Shown here: positions 31,701 to 38,108 of the stretch, piece after piece
Layout of the letters: the number at the start of each line of letters is the position of its first letter
Numbering within the stretch: the first letter of the stretch is position 1
Made by a program: the position numbers and the translations under genes
Notes under the pieces: model-generated
Seen by the model: only the letters and a program-made list of their open reading frames with translations
Told to the model about the DNA's origin: nothing
Database searches by the model: none
Origin: Candidatus Dormiibacterota bacterium
GTDB taxonomy: Bacteria > Chloroflexota > Dormibacteria > Dormibacterales > Dormibacteraceae
Reading direction: 5' to 3'
Length of the DNA stretch: 38,108 nucleotides
NCBI GenBank assembly: GCA_003151935.1
Contig: PLYZ01000073.1
Coordinates: forward strand, 312 to 38,419

Positions 31701-31983
31701 TAACCGGAAAGTGAGAGTCGCCGGCCTTGTCATCACTCGACAGGCTCCCTCGACCGCGAAGAAGATCCGCTTCTTCACGCTGGAGGACGAGTTCGGCCAG
31801 GTCAACGTGACCATCAAGCCCGACGTCTACGACCGCTACCGCCAGGTTGCCAACCGCCAGCCGATCCTGGTCATCGACGGAGTGATGCAGCGCAACGACG
31901 GCGTGTATTCGGTGCTGGCCAGCCACATCGAGGCCCTCCAGGGCGTGCCCCGCCCGCCCCAGAAATCGCACGACTACCGATAA
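28768..31983 (+). CDS. dnaE2: Error-prone DNA polymerase III alpha subunit DnaE2
   Basis: A 1071-residue C-family polymerase, DnaE2/ImuC type by length and neighbourhood. The N-terminal PHP domain begins YVELHCHSNFSFLDGGSHP. The polymerase catalytic Asp residues are in PDIDIDFS (367, 369, 371) and IKMDMLGL (519). The fingers and HhH regions follow, and near the C-terminus is an OB fold (KVRVAGLVITRQAPSTAKKI). With ImuA and ImuB it performs damage-induced translesion synthesis. GTG 28768 is chosen because homology starts at once; TTG 28732 would add 12 residues. Residues about 778-828 hold a proline- and serine-rich insertion between the fingers region and the HhH domain, absent from typical members. 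Confidence 0.93.
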   Translation: MNPYVELHCHSNFSFLDGGSHPYELAARAAELEMPALAITDRGGVYGAVRFLQACRKLGVKPIIGTALEVDGQEVVMIARNLSGYSNLCRLLSFAHADQPKGEARASIAKVAEHRGDLFYLSATDDERRLRELQEALGKENVFSELHHHLCPEDQWVLEGRAAMAKRCGAAVVATNEVHYHVPERRRLHDVLVAIRHRATLESARPHLFPNSEHHLKGGADMRPLFKGHAEALATPWDIARECDVDLDFRKVRFPGYPVPAGETPFSFLYKLCFEGVRERYRPITPEVARRLQRELDVIEKTRLAEFFLINWDLMRFAREHGVPGQGRGSAADSIVAYVLGITRVDPIEHNLLFERFLHEEMTSTPDIDIDFSTAHREQVIQYIYDKYGWERTGMVCNVVTFQPRMAIRQVGKALGFSAELLDRLAKGVDRWFTEDVADSMLDAVPPPDMRPQSWQQFLELCREVIEFPRHLSIHNGGMLVTGEPLVEIVPVEPATMEGRRVVQFNKDDVEDLGLIKMDMLGLRTLSVVAECLELIKDKTGTRPDLDQLALNDPKVFEMCSAADTIGVFQIESRAQMQTLPRTRPDTFNDLVVEVAIIRPGPIQGNAVHPYIRRKQGREMVTYAHPLLEPILKDTLGVILYQEQIIEIAMHVAGMTPSGADGFRRAMTRHLNRVEMSSLEGDFINGCLANEVPREVADQLFAAVQGFAVYGFCRSHAAAFARTSYETAWLKLNHAVEFGCGLLNNQPMGFYHPSVLVEDLKRHGVTVLPVDVNRSAVRCLPEPLPPTQQNRDLPLGPSLLSDSLPQPALLPTSYSELETKSTQPVKTMTHAMRVGFNYVRDLGEEGRKAIVDERTQRPYTSFDDFLHRLRGAPVGPRAVRNLVMVGAFDALGQPRRELLWGWQERWHGHGLRKGIETQSELRLNGTAPDLPTIDAFDANQLEYRISDLSTGHHLIHFCRERLQQMGALESNKLAAIANNRKVRVAGLVITRQAPSTAKKIRFFTLEDEFGQVNVTIKPDVYDRYRQVANRQPILVIDGVMQRNDGVYSVLASHIEALQGVPRPPQKSHDYR

Positions 31984-32095
31984 AGCCGAGCCTGGTAAGG
32001 CTTACTTTCCGTAGCCAGATGGGGGTCTTTTGAGCGAAGCTATGCATTCGGACTGAGCCGCGGCACTCATCACAGCAGCCCCAAAGGAAGGATCC

Positions 32096-32674
32096 ATGTC
32101 GATCGGACGAGAAATCGAAGACATCGCCCGGGACCTCATCAAGCACCAGCACGACCACCCCCCGGTCCGAGACCTCAACCGCGAGGTCGAGCGCAAGCTC
32201 ACCTTCGCGGACCGCGTCGCAGCCGATTTCGCCCGCCTGGTCGGGAGCTGGGTCTTCGTCCTCGCGCAGGTCGGGATCATGGTCCTCTGGGTCGGGCTCA
32301 ACGCCTTCAACCTGATCCATCCGTGGGACCGGTACCCATTTCTATTCCTCAACTTCATCCTCAGCCTCGAGGCCGCCATCTGGGTCTCAGTCGTGCTGAT
32401 GGCCCTCAACCGCTTCGCGGATCGCGATCGCCTGCGCGCGCAGCACGACTACGAGCTCGACGTCAAAGCCGAGGAAGAGCTGAAGGCGCTGATGAACCAC
32501 CTCATGCACCAGGACGAGATCCTGCTGCAGATCGTGAACCGCCTCGACCGCGGCGACCGCGAGATGAAGCGGATCGCGCGTCACCTCGAGGTGGTGATCG
32601 AGACGACGACAAACCCGCCGGCGCCGCGACCCGCTGAACCCGAGCGCCCGCCGATCAGCCTTCCCGCGCCTTAG
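32096..32674 (+). CDS. DUF1003 membrane protein
   Basis: A 192-residue protein with two membrane helices (about 49-69 and 79-103: SWVFVLAQVGIMVLWVGLNA and FLFLNFILSLEAAIWVSVVL). These are flanked by the DUF1003 signatures FADRVAADFARLVGSW, HPWDRYPFLFLN and LMALNRFADRDRLRAQHDYE. A cytoplasmic coiled-coil tail (KAEEELKALMNHLMHQDEIL) and a Pro-rich end follow. The family is widespread and uncharacterised. ATG 32096 has AAGGAAGG at six bases. Its stop overlaps that of the convergent membrane protein gene. Confidence 0.9.
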   Translation: MSIGREIEDIARDLIKHQHDHPPVRDLNREVERKLTFADRVAADFARLVGSWVFVLAQVGIMVLWVGLNAFNLIHPWDRYPFLFLNFILSLEAAIWVSVVLMALNRFADRDRLRAQHDYELDVKAEEELKALMNHLMHQDEILLQIVNRLDRGDREMKRIARHLEVVIETTTNPPAPRPAEPERPPISLPAP

Positions 32675-34620
32675 CGCAGGACCTTATAGACGGCGTACCC
32701 GTCCTTGTCGTAGACGAGCGTGCCGTGCTGGTCCCAGTAGGCCCGGCTCGCGCCGCGCGGAATCTCCTGCGGGCCGATCATCACGTAGTCGACGCCATAC
32801 CGGCGCACCAGGTCCATGGCCGCCGGATCGCCATCGAGGATCAGCATCGCGTCTGCCCCCTTCTGTACGTAGTCGGGCAGCCCGTAGGTCCACAACCAGC
32901 CGGGATAGCCGATCACCACACGCCTTCCAGCGAGCGTGGGAATGGGGCTGTTGTGCTCGTCCGCCACGACGAACAAGGCGGTTGGGCTCGTGTGGCCGCG
33001 AACCCAGTCCGCGACCTGCAGGCCGCCGGCGTCTGTGAACTGAACAGCGCTGACGCTGTAGTCAGACGCTCGCGCGAGGTCGAGCGCGCCGGAAAGTCCC
33101 AGCACGACGAGCAGAACGGACGCGACGATGGCGGAGCCCGGTCCTCGCTGAAACATCCGCGCCAGCAGGCCGCCGACCAGGATGCTGCCCAGTAGCGCCC
33201 AGAAGATGAAGAACTTGGTGTTGTCCCAGTCCCATGGCTGCAGCACGATGACGTTCGGGACGAGAAACCACAGCCACATGGGCGCGAACCAGGTCGGAAA
33301 GGCAGTCGGGATCCAATTCCGCAGCACTTGAGCTGCGACCAGCAGAGGGATGAAGACCGATGTGTTCTTGATCCAGAACAAGGCCCAGTCGCGTCCAAAC
33401 CAGATCGGTAGGTCGTGCTGCCAATCGAGGTACGACAGCCAGCCGACCTCGAAGCAGTAACCGTGGAGGGTGGGACCGTTGCCGCACACGCTCGTGTTGG
33501 CGGGTGGCCACATCCAGGCAAGGATCGGGATGCCGATGGCCAGCGCGGGGATGAAGAATCCAAGCCATTGAATCCGCCGACTGAAGAGAGCCCAGAAGGC
33601 CGAGAGCGCAACCACAGTGCCGTAGGCGTGCACGTGGTAGACGGGCAAGAACCCGGCGACGATGCCCGCGAAGACAAAGGGCTGCCACCCCGACCCGCCC
33701 CGCGCCGCCATCCACAGGATCATCAGCAGGATCAACGCCAGGCTGAAGCCGAACAGCGTTGAGCGTTGCGGCACGAGGTAGGCAAGCACCGGGTTCAGCC
33801 ACTGATAGTTCAGGTCGCGGTTCAGCGTGTACTCGCGCGGCAGGTGAGCGAGGGCGGACAGCCCGAAGTGCTGAATGTCGCCGAGCAGGTAATAGAAGCC
33901 CAGGCCGCCGCCCAGCACGAAGACGAAGACGGCGATCACCGCGGCGGCGCGGCCGCCGGCGAATCTCTGGGCGGCCACGTAGAGCACCGCGGGGAAGGCC
34001 AGCCCAAGCAGGCCGCTCGTCAACACGAGCGCGGAGGTCAAGCTGCTGCCCAGCGGCACGAGGTTGGCCGCCAGGAAATCGATCATGAACGGGTAGCCCA
34101 GGTGATGGCCGGGATCGATGGGATATTCGGGCGGGAAGTTGTGCCCGTAGGCGAACGATCCCGCGAAGCTGAGGTGCGCCGCCCAGTCGCCCCAGATGTT
34201 CACGTATCCGGCGAACAGGCCGCCTGGTGTGTACACGTAGGCCTGGTGCAGGAAGTGCACCGTCCAAGCGCCGCAAACCAGCACGACCGCCGCGAGCGGC
34301 CACGGGTGACCCGGCGTCCGCGGCGATGCCCACCATCGGGCACGGGCGCCAGCGAGGTCGACGACCAATTGCTTCGCTTGCCAGGCCAGCGCGGCCGCGC
34401 CCAGCAGAACTACGAACCCGAGCGCCGCCAGCACGGTCAACGCAGTGACGTCGCGAACCACGAGCGACAGTACAAGGCTCAAAGCCGCGACGGTCGCCGC
34501 ACCGAGGACCGCCCCGAACGCGATGCGTTCTTCGAGCAGCAGGCTGATTCCGATGAGGTACGTGAGGCCGAACCCGGCCACCACGCAAACCGCGAGGAAA
34601 GCTGCCGGCGCTAGTTCCAA
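32671..34620 (-). CDS. Large multi-pass membrane protein, glycosyltransferase-like
   Basis: A 649-residue protein with about 14 hydrophobic segments through residue 520 and a soluble C-terminal part. An early extramembrane loop contains YVNIWGDWAAHLSFAGSFAY and FPPEYPIDPGHHLGYPFMID. The Asp-containing first loop and overall layout resemble GT-C membrane glycosyltransferases that use lipid-linked sugars (DUF2298/DUF6541-like proteins). The C-terminal part (residues about 560-645, ADAMLILDGDPAAMDLVRRY) may be periplasmic. TTG 34620 overlaps the stop of the PMT gene by ten bases, so the two are translationally coupled and probably act in the same envelope glycosylation pathway. The exact reaction is unknown. 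Confidence 0.75.
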   Translation of the reverse strand: MELAPAAFLAVCVVAGFGLTYLIGISLLLEERIAFGAVLGAATVAALSLVLSLVVRDVTALTVLAALGFVVLLGAAALAWQAKQLVVDLAGARARWWASPRTPGHPWPLAAVVLVCGAWTVHFLHQAYVYTPGGLFAGYVNIWGDWAAHLSFAGSFAYGHNFPPEYPIDPGHHLGYPFMIDFLAANLVPLGSSLTSALVLTSGLLGLAFPAVLYVAAQRFAGGRAAAVIAVFVFVLGGGLGFYYLLGDIQHFGLSALAHLPREYTLNRDLNYQWLNPVLAYLVPQRSTLFGFSLALILLMILWMAARGGSGWQPFVFAGIVAGFLPVYHVHAYGTVVALSAFWALFSRRIQWLGFFIPALAIGIPILAWMWPPANTSVCGNGPTLHGYCFEVGWLSYLDWQHDLPIWFGRDWALFWIKNTSVFIPLLVAAQVLRNWIPTAFPTWFAPMWLWFLVPNVIVLQPWDWDNTKFFIFWALLGSILVGGLLARMFQRGPGSAIVASVLLVVLGLSGALDLARASDYSVSAVQFTDAGGLQVADWVRGHTSPTALFVVADEHNSPIPTLAGRRVVIGYPGWLWTYGLPDYVQKGADAMLILDGDPAAMDLVRRYGVDYVMIGPQEIPRGASRAYWDQHGTLVYDKDGYAVYKVLR

Positions 34621-36323
34621 CAGAAGAGCTGCTGCTGGGTCGGAGGCAGGTCGTTGCGGCAGTTGACCAACCAGGTCTTCGGGCCCCAGGGAGGAGTCTG
34701 CGGTCCGGCGAAGTAAGCCGCGCCTGAAATCGGGAGACCCGTCCAGATCGGATAGAAGTAGAAGAAGAAGAGCACCGCGACGCCGAGGAAGCTGCCGACG
34801 AGCATGATCCGGCCGGGGCGTTTCAGCTGCTCAGCGATGCGGGCCAGCACGAAGGCCAGGGCGAGCACCATGAAGATGAGGCCTCCGAACATGTGGTACA
34901 TGAAAAGCACGCGGCTGATCTGCGACCACGGCAGGTACTGCGAGAGGAACCCGAGCAGGATCACGGTGGCTGGGAAGCTGCGGTACCGGACGATGAAGTA
35001 CGGCAGGGACACCACGCACGGCAGGCTCGTCCACCAGATCCAGGGGTTGCCCAGGTTGGCCATCCGCGAGATGAGCTGCTGGCCCGTCCAGTGGTCGATG
35101 CCCAGGTTCGTGTACTCGGCGTAGTACAGGACCGGCCGCGAGAGAAGCGGCCACGACCACCACTTCGAGCCGTACGGGTGGGTCGCTGTCAGGGTGGCGT
35201 GGTAGATGTACGACTGCTTCTGGTACTCGATCAGGTCGGCGAGGTTGTGGAACTGGCCGCGCGCGAAGAACGGGTACCAGGACTCGACGTAGATCGCGAG
35301 AGGGATGGCCACCAGCGCGACCGCCGCGACCACGAGATACGTGGACCAGTGCAGGCCTTGGGGTATGACCGGCGAGTCGCCCCGTCCCCAAGACCAGATC
35401 GGTCTGTTGGACGGTCCAATGCGGATGTCGACGTGGCGGCGGATCGCCCTCACGACCATCAGGAAAACGATGCTCGCGAACGCGGCGAGCACGATCCACT
35501 TCGACGCGATGCCGATGCCCAGCACGGTGCCCAACGCCACGAGCGAGATCAGCGATGAACGGGGGGTGCGGCTCTGAATGTGAACGAGGTACAGGAAGTA
35601 CGCCAGAAGGATGAAGAAGACCGGGAAGATGTCGATCATCCCGATCCGTGACTGGATGAAGAACATCCCGTCGAAGCACGCGAGCGTCGCGGCGGTGATC
35701 GCGAAAATCCGGTTCGGCCAGAGGCGGCGCGCGAACAGGTACATCATCGGGATGCAAAGCGTTCCGAACAGGCAGGCGGCGATCCGCCACCCGAAGGTGT
35801 TGAACCCAAGGTCGATGTAGTCTCCGGACGCGCCTTGGAAGTGAGCGCGGTACCACCCATAACCCCATTCGCCTGAGGCGATGAAGAGCTTCGCAAGCGG
35901 CGGTTCAGGGTCGAAGTAGTTGTACTTGCAGTTGGTCGTGGTGGGCTTGCACAGCTCAATCCCCTTGATGTCGTCGTAGGCGTCGACCGGGAAATAGATC
36001 TCGTCGAAAACCTGGCCGTTGGGCGGCGACAGGACTCCCTGCGTATCGGCGTAGCCGCGGTTGAACGGATAGGCGAGGCCGCAGATGGTACCCGGGTCCC
36101 CTTTGGCGTCGATGGGCGTGTTCGACACGCAGTTTGTGATCAGCGGACCCTGGAACGGATGGAGGAAGAAGTCGGGCATGATCGGGCTGTAAAAGCGCAG
36201 CACGAACGCCACCGCCGTCAGCGCGAGCACCGCGATCAGGTCCCAGTGGTCGAAATACGTCCTTTTGCGGCTAACCTCCGCCGGTTGGGTCTCCTCTAGC
36301 TCGTCGGCGTGAGGCCCCTTCAC
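34611..36323 (-). CDS. Protein O-mannosyltransferase (PMT/GT39) family protein
   Basis: A 570-residue GT-C membrane enzyme. After the first helix (about 29-46) the periplasmic loop has FDEIYFPVDA with the acidic DE pair required in PMTs. YNYFDPEPPLAKLFIA is the second conserved loop motif, and SRIGMIDIFPVFFILLAYFL is typical of the family. Bacterial PMTs transfer mannose from polyprenyl-phosphate-mannose to Ser/Thr of exported proteins. The first loop is longer than usual, with a Cys-rich insertion (NCVSNTPIDAKGDPGTICG). The start is GTG 36323, overlapping the preceding stop as GTGA. Confidence 0.88.
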   Translation of the reverse strand: MKGPHADELEETQPAEVSRKRTYFDHWDLIAVLALTAVAFVLRFYSPIMPDFFLHPFQGPLITNCVSNTPIDAKGDPGTICGLAYPFNRGYADTQGVLSPPNGQVFDEIYFPVDAYDDIKGIELCKPTTTNCKYNYFDPEPPLAKLFIASGEWGYGWYRAHFQGASGDYIDLGFNTFGWRIAACLFGTLCIPMMYLFARRLWPNRIFAITAATLACFDGMFFIQSRIGMIDIFPVFFILLAYFLYLVHIQSRTPRSSLISLVALGTVLGIGIASKWIVLAAFASIVFLMVVRAIRRHVDIRIGPSNRPIWSWGRGDSPVIPQGLHWSTYLVVAAVALVAIPLAIYVESWYPFFARGQFHNLADLIEYQKQSYIYHATLTATHPYGSKWWSWPLLSRPVLYYAEYTNLGIDHWTGQQLISRMANLGNPWIWWTSLPCVVSLPYFIVRYRSFPATVILLGFLSQYLPWSQISRVLFMYHMFGGLIFMVLALAFVLARIAEQLKRPGRIMLVGSFLGVAVLFFFYFYPIWTGLPISGAAYFAGPQTPPWGPKTWLVNCRNDLPPTQQQLFCWN

Positions 36324-36919
36324 CGCCGCCGTTTTTTGCGCCTACCGCCGCCCTGGTTCTGTCCGAGGCGGTACGGAAGGCGCGAGCTGATCTCCCACGC
36401 GGCGGCGTCGGCGTCGGGCACAGGGATGGCGACCGTGTCCTCGTGCATGATCCGCGCCCCGAGGCGCTTTTTCATCGCCGCCAGCTCGGCTTCGTCACCG
36501 CGGACCCTGATGAAGAGCGCCGGCTTGTCGACGTACTGCTTCATCACCGGGGCGATGAGCCGGCTGCGACGATCCTGGAAGTGCTGGCGCAGCGGCGACG
36601 CCTTGACCGACTTGATGGAGTCGTAGTCGATCAGCACGCTCGAGAGCAGCGTCGACACCTTGACTCCGTCGTCCTGCACCGACACGTGACTGCGGTGGCG
36701 GTAGTAGAGAAACGCCCCTCCCAACAGCAGTCCGCTCGGGATGTAGAGGAGCCAGATCAGGTTGGCCGTGTGCGCGATCTGGTGCTGGTAGACCAACAGA
36801 GCAGTCATCACGACGCCCACGGCAACCAGGAAGCCCGCGAAAAAGCGCTGCTGGCGCCACATGTGATGGGCGTGGAGGTTCTGGTGGCGGACGGTCCCAG
36901 TCGGCGCTTCGGTGCTCAA
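36320..36919 (-). CDS. Membrane protein with PH-like domain, 199 aa
   Basis: Two membrane helices lie at about 26-44 and 52-72 (FFAGFLVAVGVVMTALLVYQ; LIWLLYIPSGLLLGGAFLYY). A globular part follows with the bacterial PH pattern VSVQDDGVKVSTLLSSVLID and YDSIKSVKAS, then a basic C-terminus ending in GGGRRKKRRR. The PH assignment is by strand pattern and moderate. It is coupled to the PMT gene by a four-base overlap and lies three bases after the glycerol kinase gene, so the minus-strand genes from the window edge to 32671 look like one operon. Confidence 0.7.
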   Translation of the reverse strand: MSTEAPTGTVRHQNLHAHHMWRQQRFFAGFLVAVGVVMTALLVYQHQIAHTANLIWLLYIPSGLLLGGAFLYYRHRSHVSVQDDGVKVSTLLSSVLIDYDSIKSVKASPLRQHFQDRRSRLIAPVMKQYVDKPALFIRVRGDEAELAAMKKRLGARIMHEDTVAIPVPDADAAAWEISSRLPYRLGQNQGGGRRKKRRR

Positions 36920-36922
36920 CGC

Positions 36923-38108
36923 CTACTGATTATCGGGTCTTGCCCAGTCGCGACTTCTCCTCACGGCGTCACGCCATCGCGACTGGAGGCTGTCCGCCTC
37001 GTCTCGCGACATCGCCGGTTCGAACTCGCGGTCCACCTTCCAGAGGTCTTTCAGATCGCCGTCGTTCCAAACTCCGGCGCCGAGGCCAGCGAGGAAAGCG
37101 GCCCCCAATGCCGTCGTCTCGGTGTGCCGCGGCCGGCGCACCGGGATGCCGAGCAGGTCCGCCTGAAACTGGCACAGCACGTCCATCACAGCCGCGCCGC
37201 CGTCGACGCGCAGCTCTCGCAAAGGTGAGCCCAGGTCCTTTTCCATCGCTTCCACCACGTCGCGGGTCTGATACGCCATGGATTCGACGGCCGCCCTGAC
37301 GAGCTGCGCACGACCGCTTCCGCGCGTGAGCCCGACGATCGTCCCGCGCGCGTACGCATCCCAGTGAGGAGCGCCGAGCCCGACGAAGGCTGGCACCATG
37401 AAGACCCCGCCGCTGTCCGGCACGGACGATGCGATGGGTCCCGCTTCGGCGGCGCTGCCGATGATGCCCAGGCCGTCGCGCAGCCACTGCAGGGCCGCCC
37501 CGGTCACGAAGATCGCTCCCTCGAGCGCGTAGCTGAGCCGGCCGGACCGGCGCCACGCGACGGTGGTCAGCATCCCGGATTCCGACTTGACCCGATCCGC
37601 CCCTGTCTGCATGAGCACGAACGAGCCGGTGCCATAGGTGTTCTTCGCCATGCCCGCAGTAATGCAGGCCTGCCCGAACAGGGCGGCCTGCTGGTCGCCG
37701 GCGATGCCGGTGATGGGCGCCGCCATACCTCCGAAGCTGTCCGGGTCGACCACCGAGATCTCGCCCGCTGAATCGACCACAGTCGGCAGGTTCTTCAGCG
37801 AGACGCCGAAGAGTTCGGCCATCTCCTGGCTCCATTCACCGCGACCGATGTCGAACAGCAGGGTCCGCGAAGCATTCGACGCGTCGGTGACATGGTCGCC
37901 GCCGGCGGAGAGTCGCGCCACGAGCCAGCTGTCAACCGTCCCCACCGCGGCGTGCGCGGCGCCGTCGACGTGCTCGAGCACCCACGCCAGCTTGGTCGCC
38001 GTGAAGTAAGGATCGATCACGAGGCCGGTGACCTCGCGCACGCGCTCCTCGTGGCCGGCCTCACGCAGGCGGTCGCACGCGGGGGCGGTGCGGCGGTCCT
38101 GCCACACG
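36923..38108 (-). CDS. glpK: Glycerol kinase, N-terminal part missing at window edge
   Basis: About 394 residues of a FGGY-family kinase are visible. The frame enters from the right edge with WQDRRTA, the motif found near residue 85-100 of complete glycerol kinases. It continues with [30 protein letters not shown]-equivalent [59 protein letters not shown] and [11 protein letters not shown]. These are the glycerol-, ATP- and hinge-region motifs expected of GlpK, which makes sn-glycerol-3-phosphate. The true start lies outside the window. Confidence 0.92.
   Translation of the reverse strand, partial: VWQDRRTAPACDRLREAGHEERVREVTGLVIDPYFTATKLAWVLEHVDGAAHAAVGTVDSWLVARLSAGGDHVTDASNASRTLLFDIGRGEWSQEMAELFGVSLKNLPTVVDSAGEISVVDPDSFGGMAAPITGIAGDQQAALFGQACITAGMAKNTYGTGSFVLMQTGADRVKSESGMLTTVAWRRSGRLSYALEGAIFVTGAALQWLRDGLGIIGSAAEAGPIASSVPDSGGVFMVPAFVGLGAPHWDAYARGTIVGLTRGSGRAQLVRAAVESMAYQTRDVVEAMEKDLGSPLRELRVDGGAAVMDVLCQFQADLLGIPVRRPRHTETTALGAAFLAGLGAGVWNDGDLKDLWKVDREFEPAMSRDEADSLQSRWRDAVRRSRDWARPDNQ

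Noticed and set aside
1-38108. CRISPR arrays, rRNA genes, insertion-sequence transposases, toxin-antitoxin pairs
   Set aside because: No regularly spaced repeats, rRNA-like sequence, DDE transposase motifs or recognisable toxin-antitoxin modules were found by reading both strands.

Overview
The window is compact, high-GC bacterial DNA. Genes frequently overlap by 4 to 10 bases, several start codons are GTG or TTG, and one gene appears to be leaderless. The SOS operator is of the actinobacterial CGAAC-N4-GTTCG type and sits in front of an imuA-imuB-dnaE2-type mutasome operon. Together with a protein O-mannosyltransferase-like gene, Tad/Flp pilus genes and GH57-based glycogen genes, this suggests an actinobacterial, chloroflexotal or dormibacterotal lineage. 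The phylum is an inference; no rRNA is present.

Layout from left to right. Positions 1 to about 2343 are the end of an integrated element: three small unrecognised ORFs and a large serine recombinase. It is inserted inside cpaF, the Tad/Flp pilus ATPase gene, exactly at the conserved MNTGH motif that precedes the His box. The 5' part of cpaF and an upstream cpaB-like SAF-domain gene follow. Next come an unknown leaderless gene, a small antisense gene, an acetyl-CoA-synthetase-family ligase, and a DsrE-family gene interrupted by one in-frame UGA. That UGA replaces the first residue of a would-be CxxC motif and is followed by a plausible bacterial SECIS hairpin, so the gene is a selenoprotein candidate. 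An MFS transporter, a Tat-exported flavin amine oxidase, a DUF3224 protein and tRNA-Gly(CCC) complete the first third.

From 10.6 to 24.3 kb there is a carbohydrate-storage region. It holds a sugar-nucleotidyltransferase fused to a degenerate phosphohexomutase, a divergent alpha-glucan phosphorylase, and a long minus-strand operon: two alpha/beta hydrolases, a small LHDKTE-motif protein, an inositol-phosphatase-family enzyme, a GT4 glycosyltransferase, a GH57 enzyme, a 56-residue ORF carrying a copy of the GH57 tail, and a 1220-residue GH57-glycogen synthase fusion. Glucan synthesis, branching or trimming, and phosphorolysis are thus encoded side by side.

From 24.6 kb onward there is a 23-residue lysine-rich peptide gene with a strong ribosome site and a terminator, a glycine-oxidase-like gene, the SOS-controlled imuA-imuB-DUF6504 operon with dnaE2 just downstream, a DUF1003 membrane protein, and a minus-strand operon. 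That operon encodes glycerol kinase (cut by the window edge), a PH-like membrane protein, a PMT-family mannosyltransferase and a large multi-pass membrane protein.

The two observations most worth checking are the UGA-containing DsrE gene (6787-7149) and the site-specific interruption of cpaF by a serine-recombinase element (junction at about 2343).
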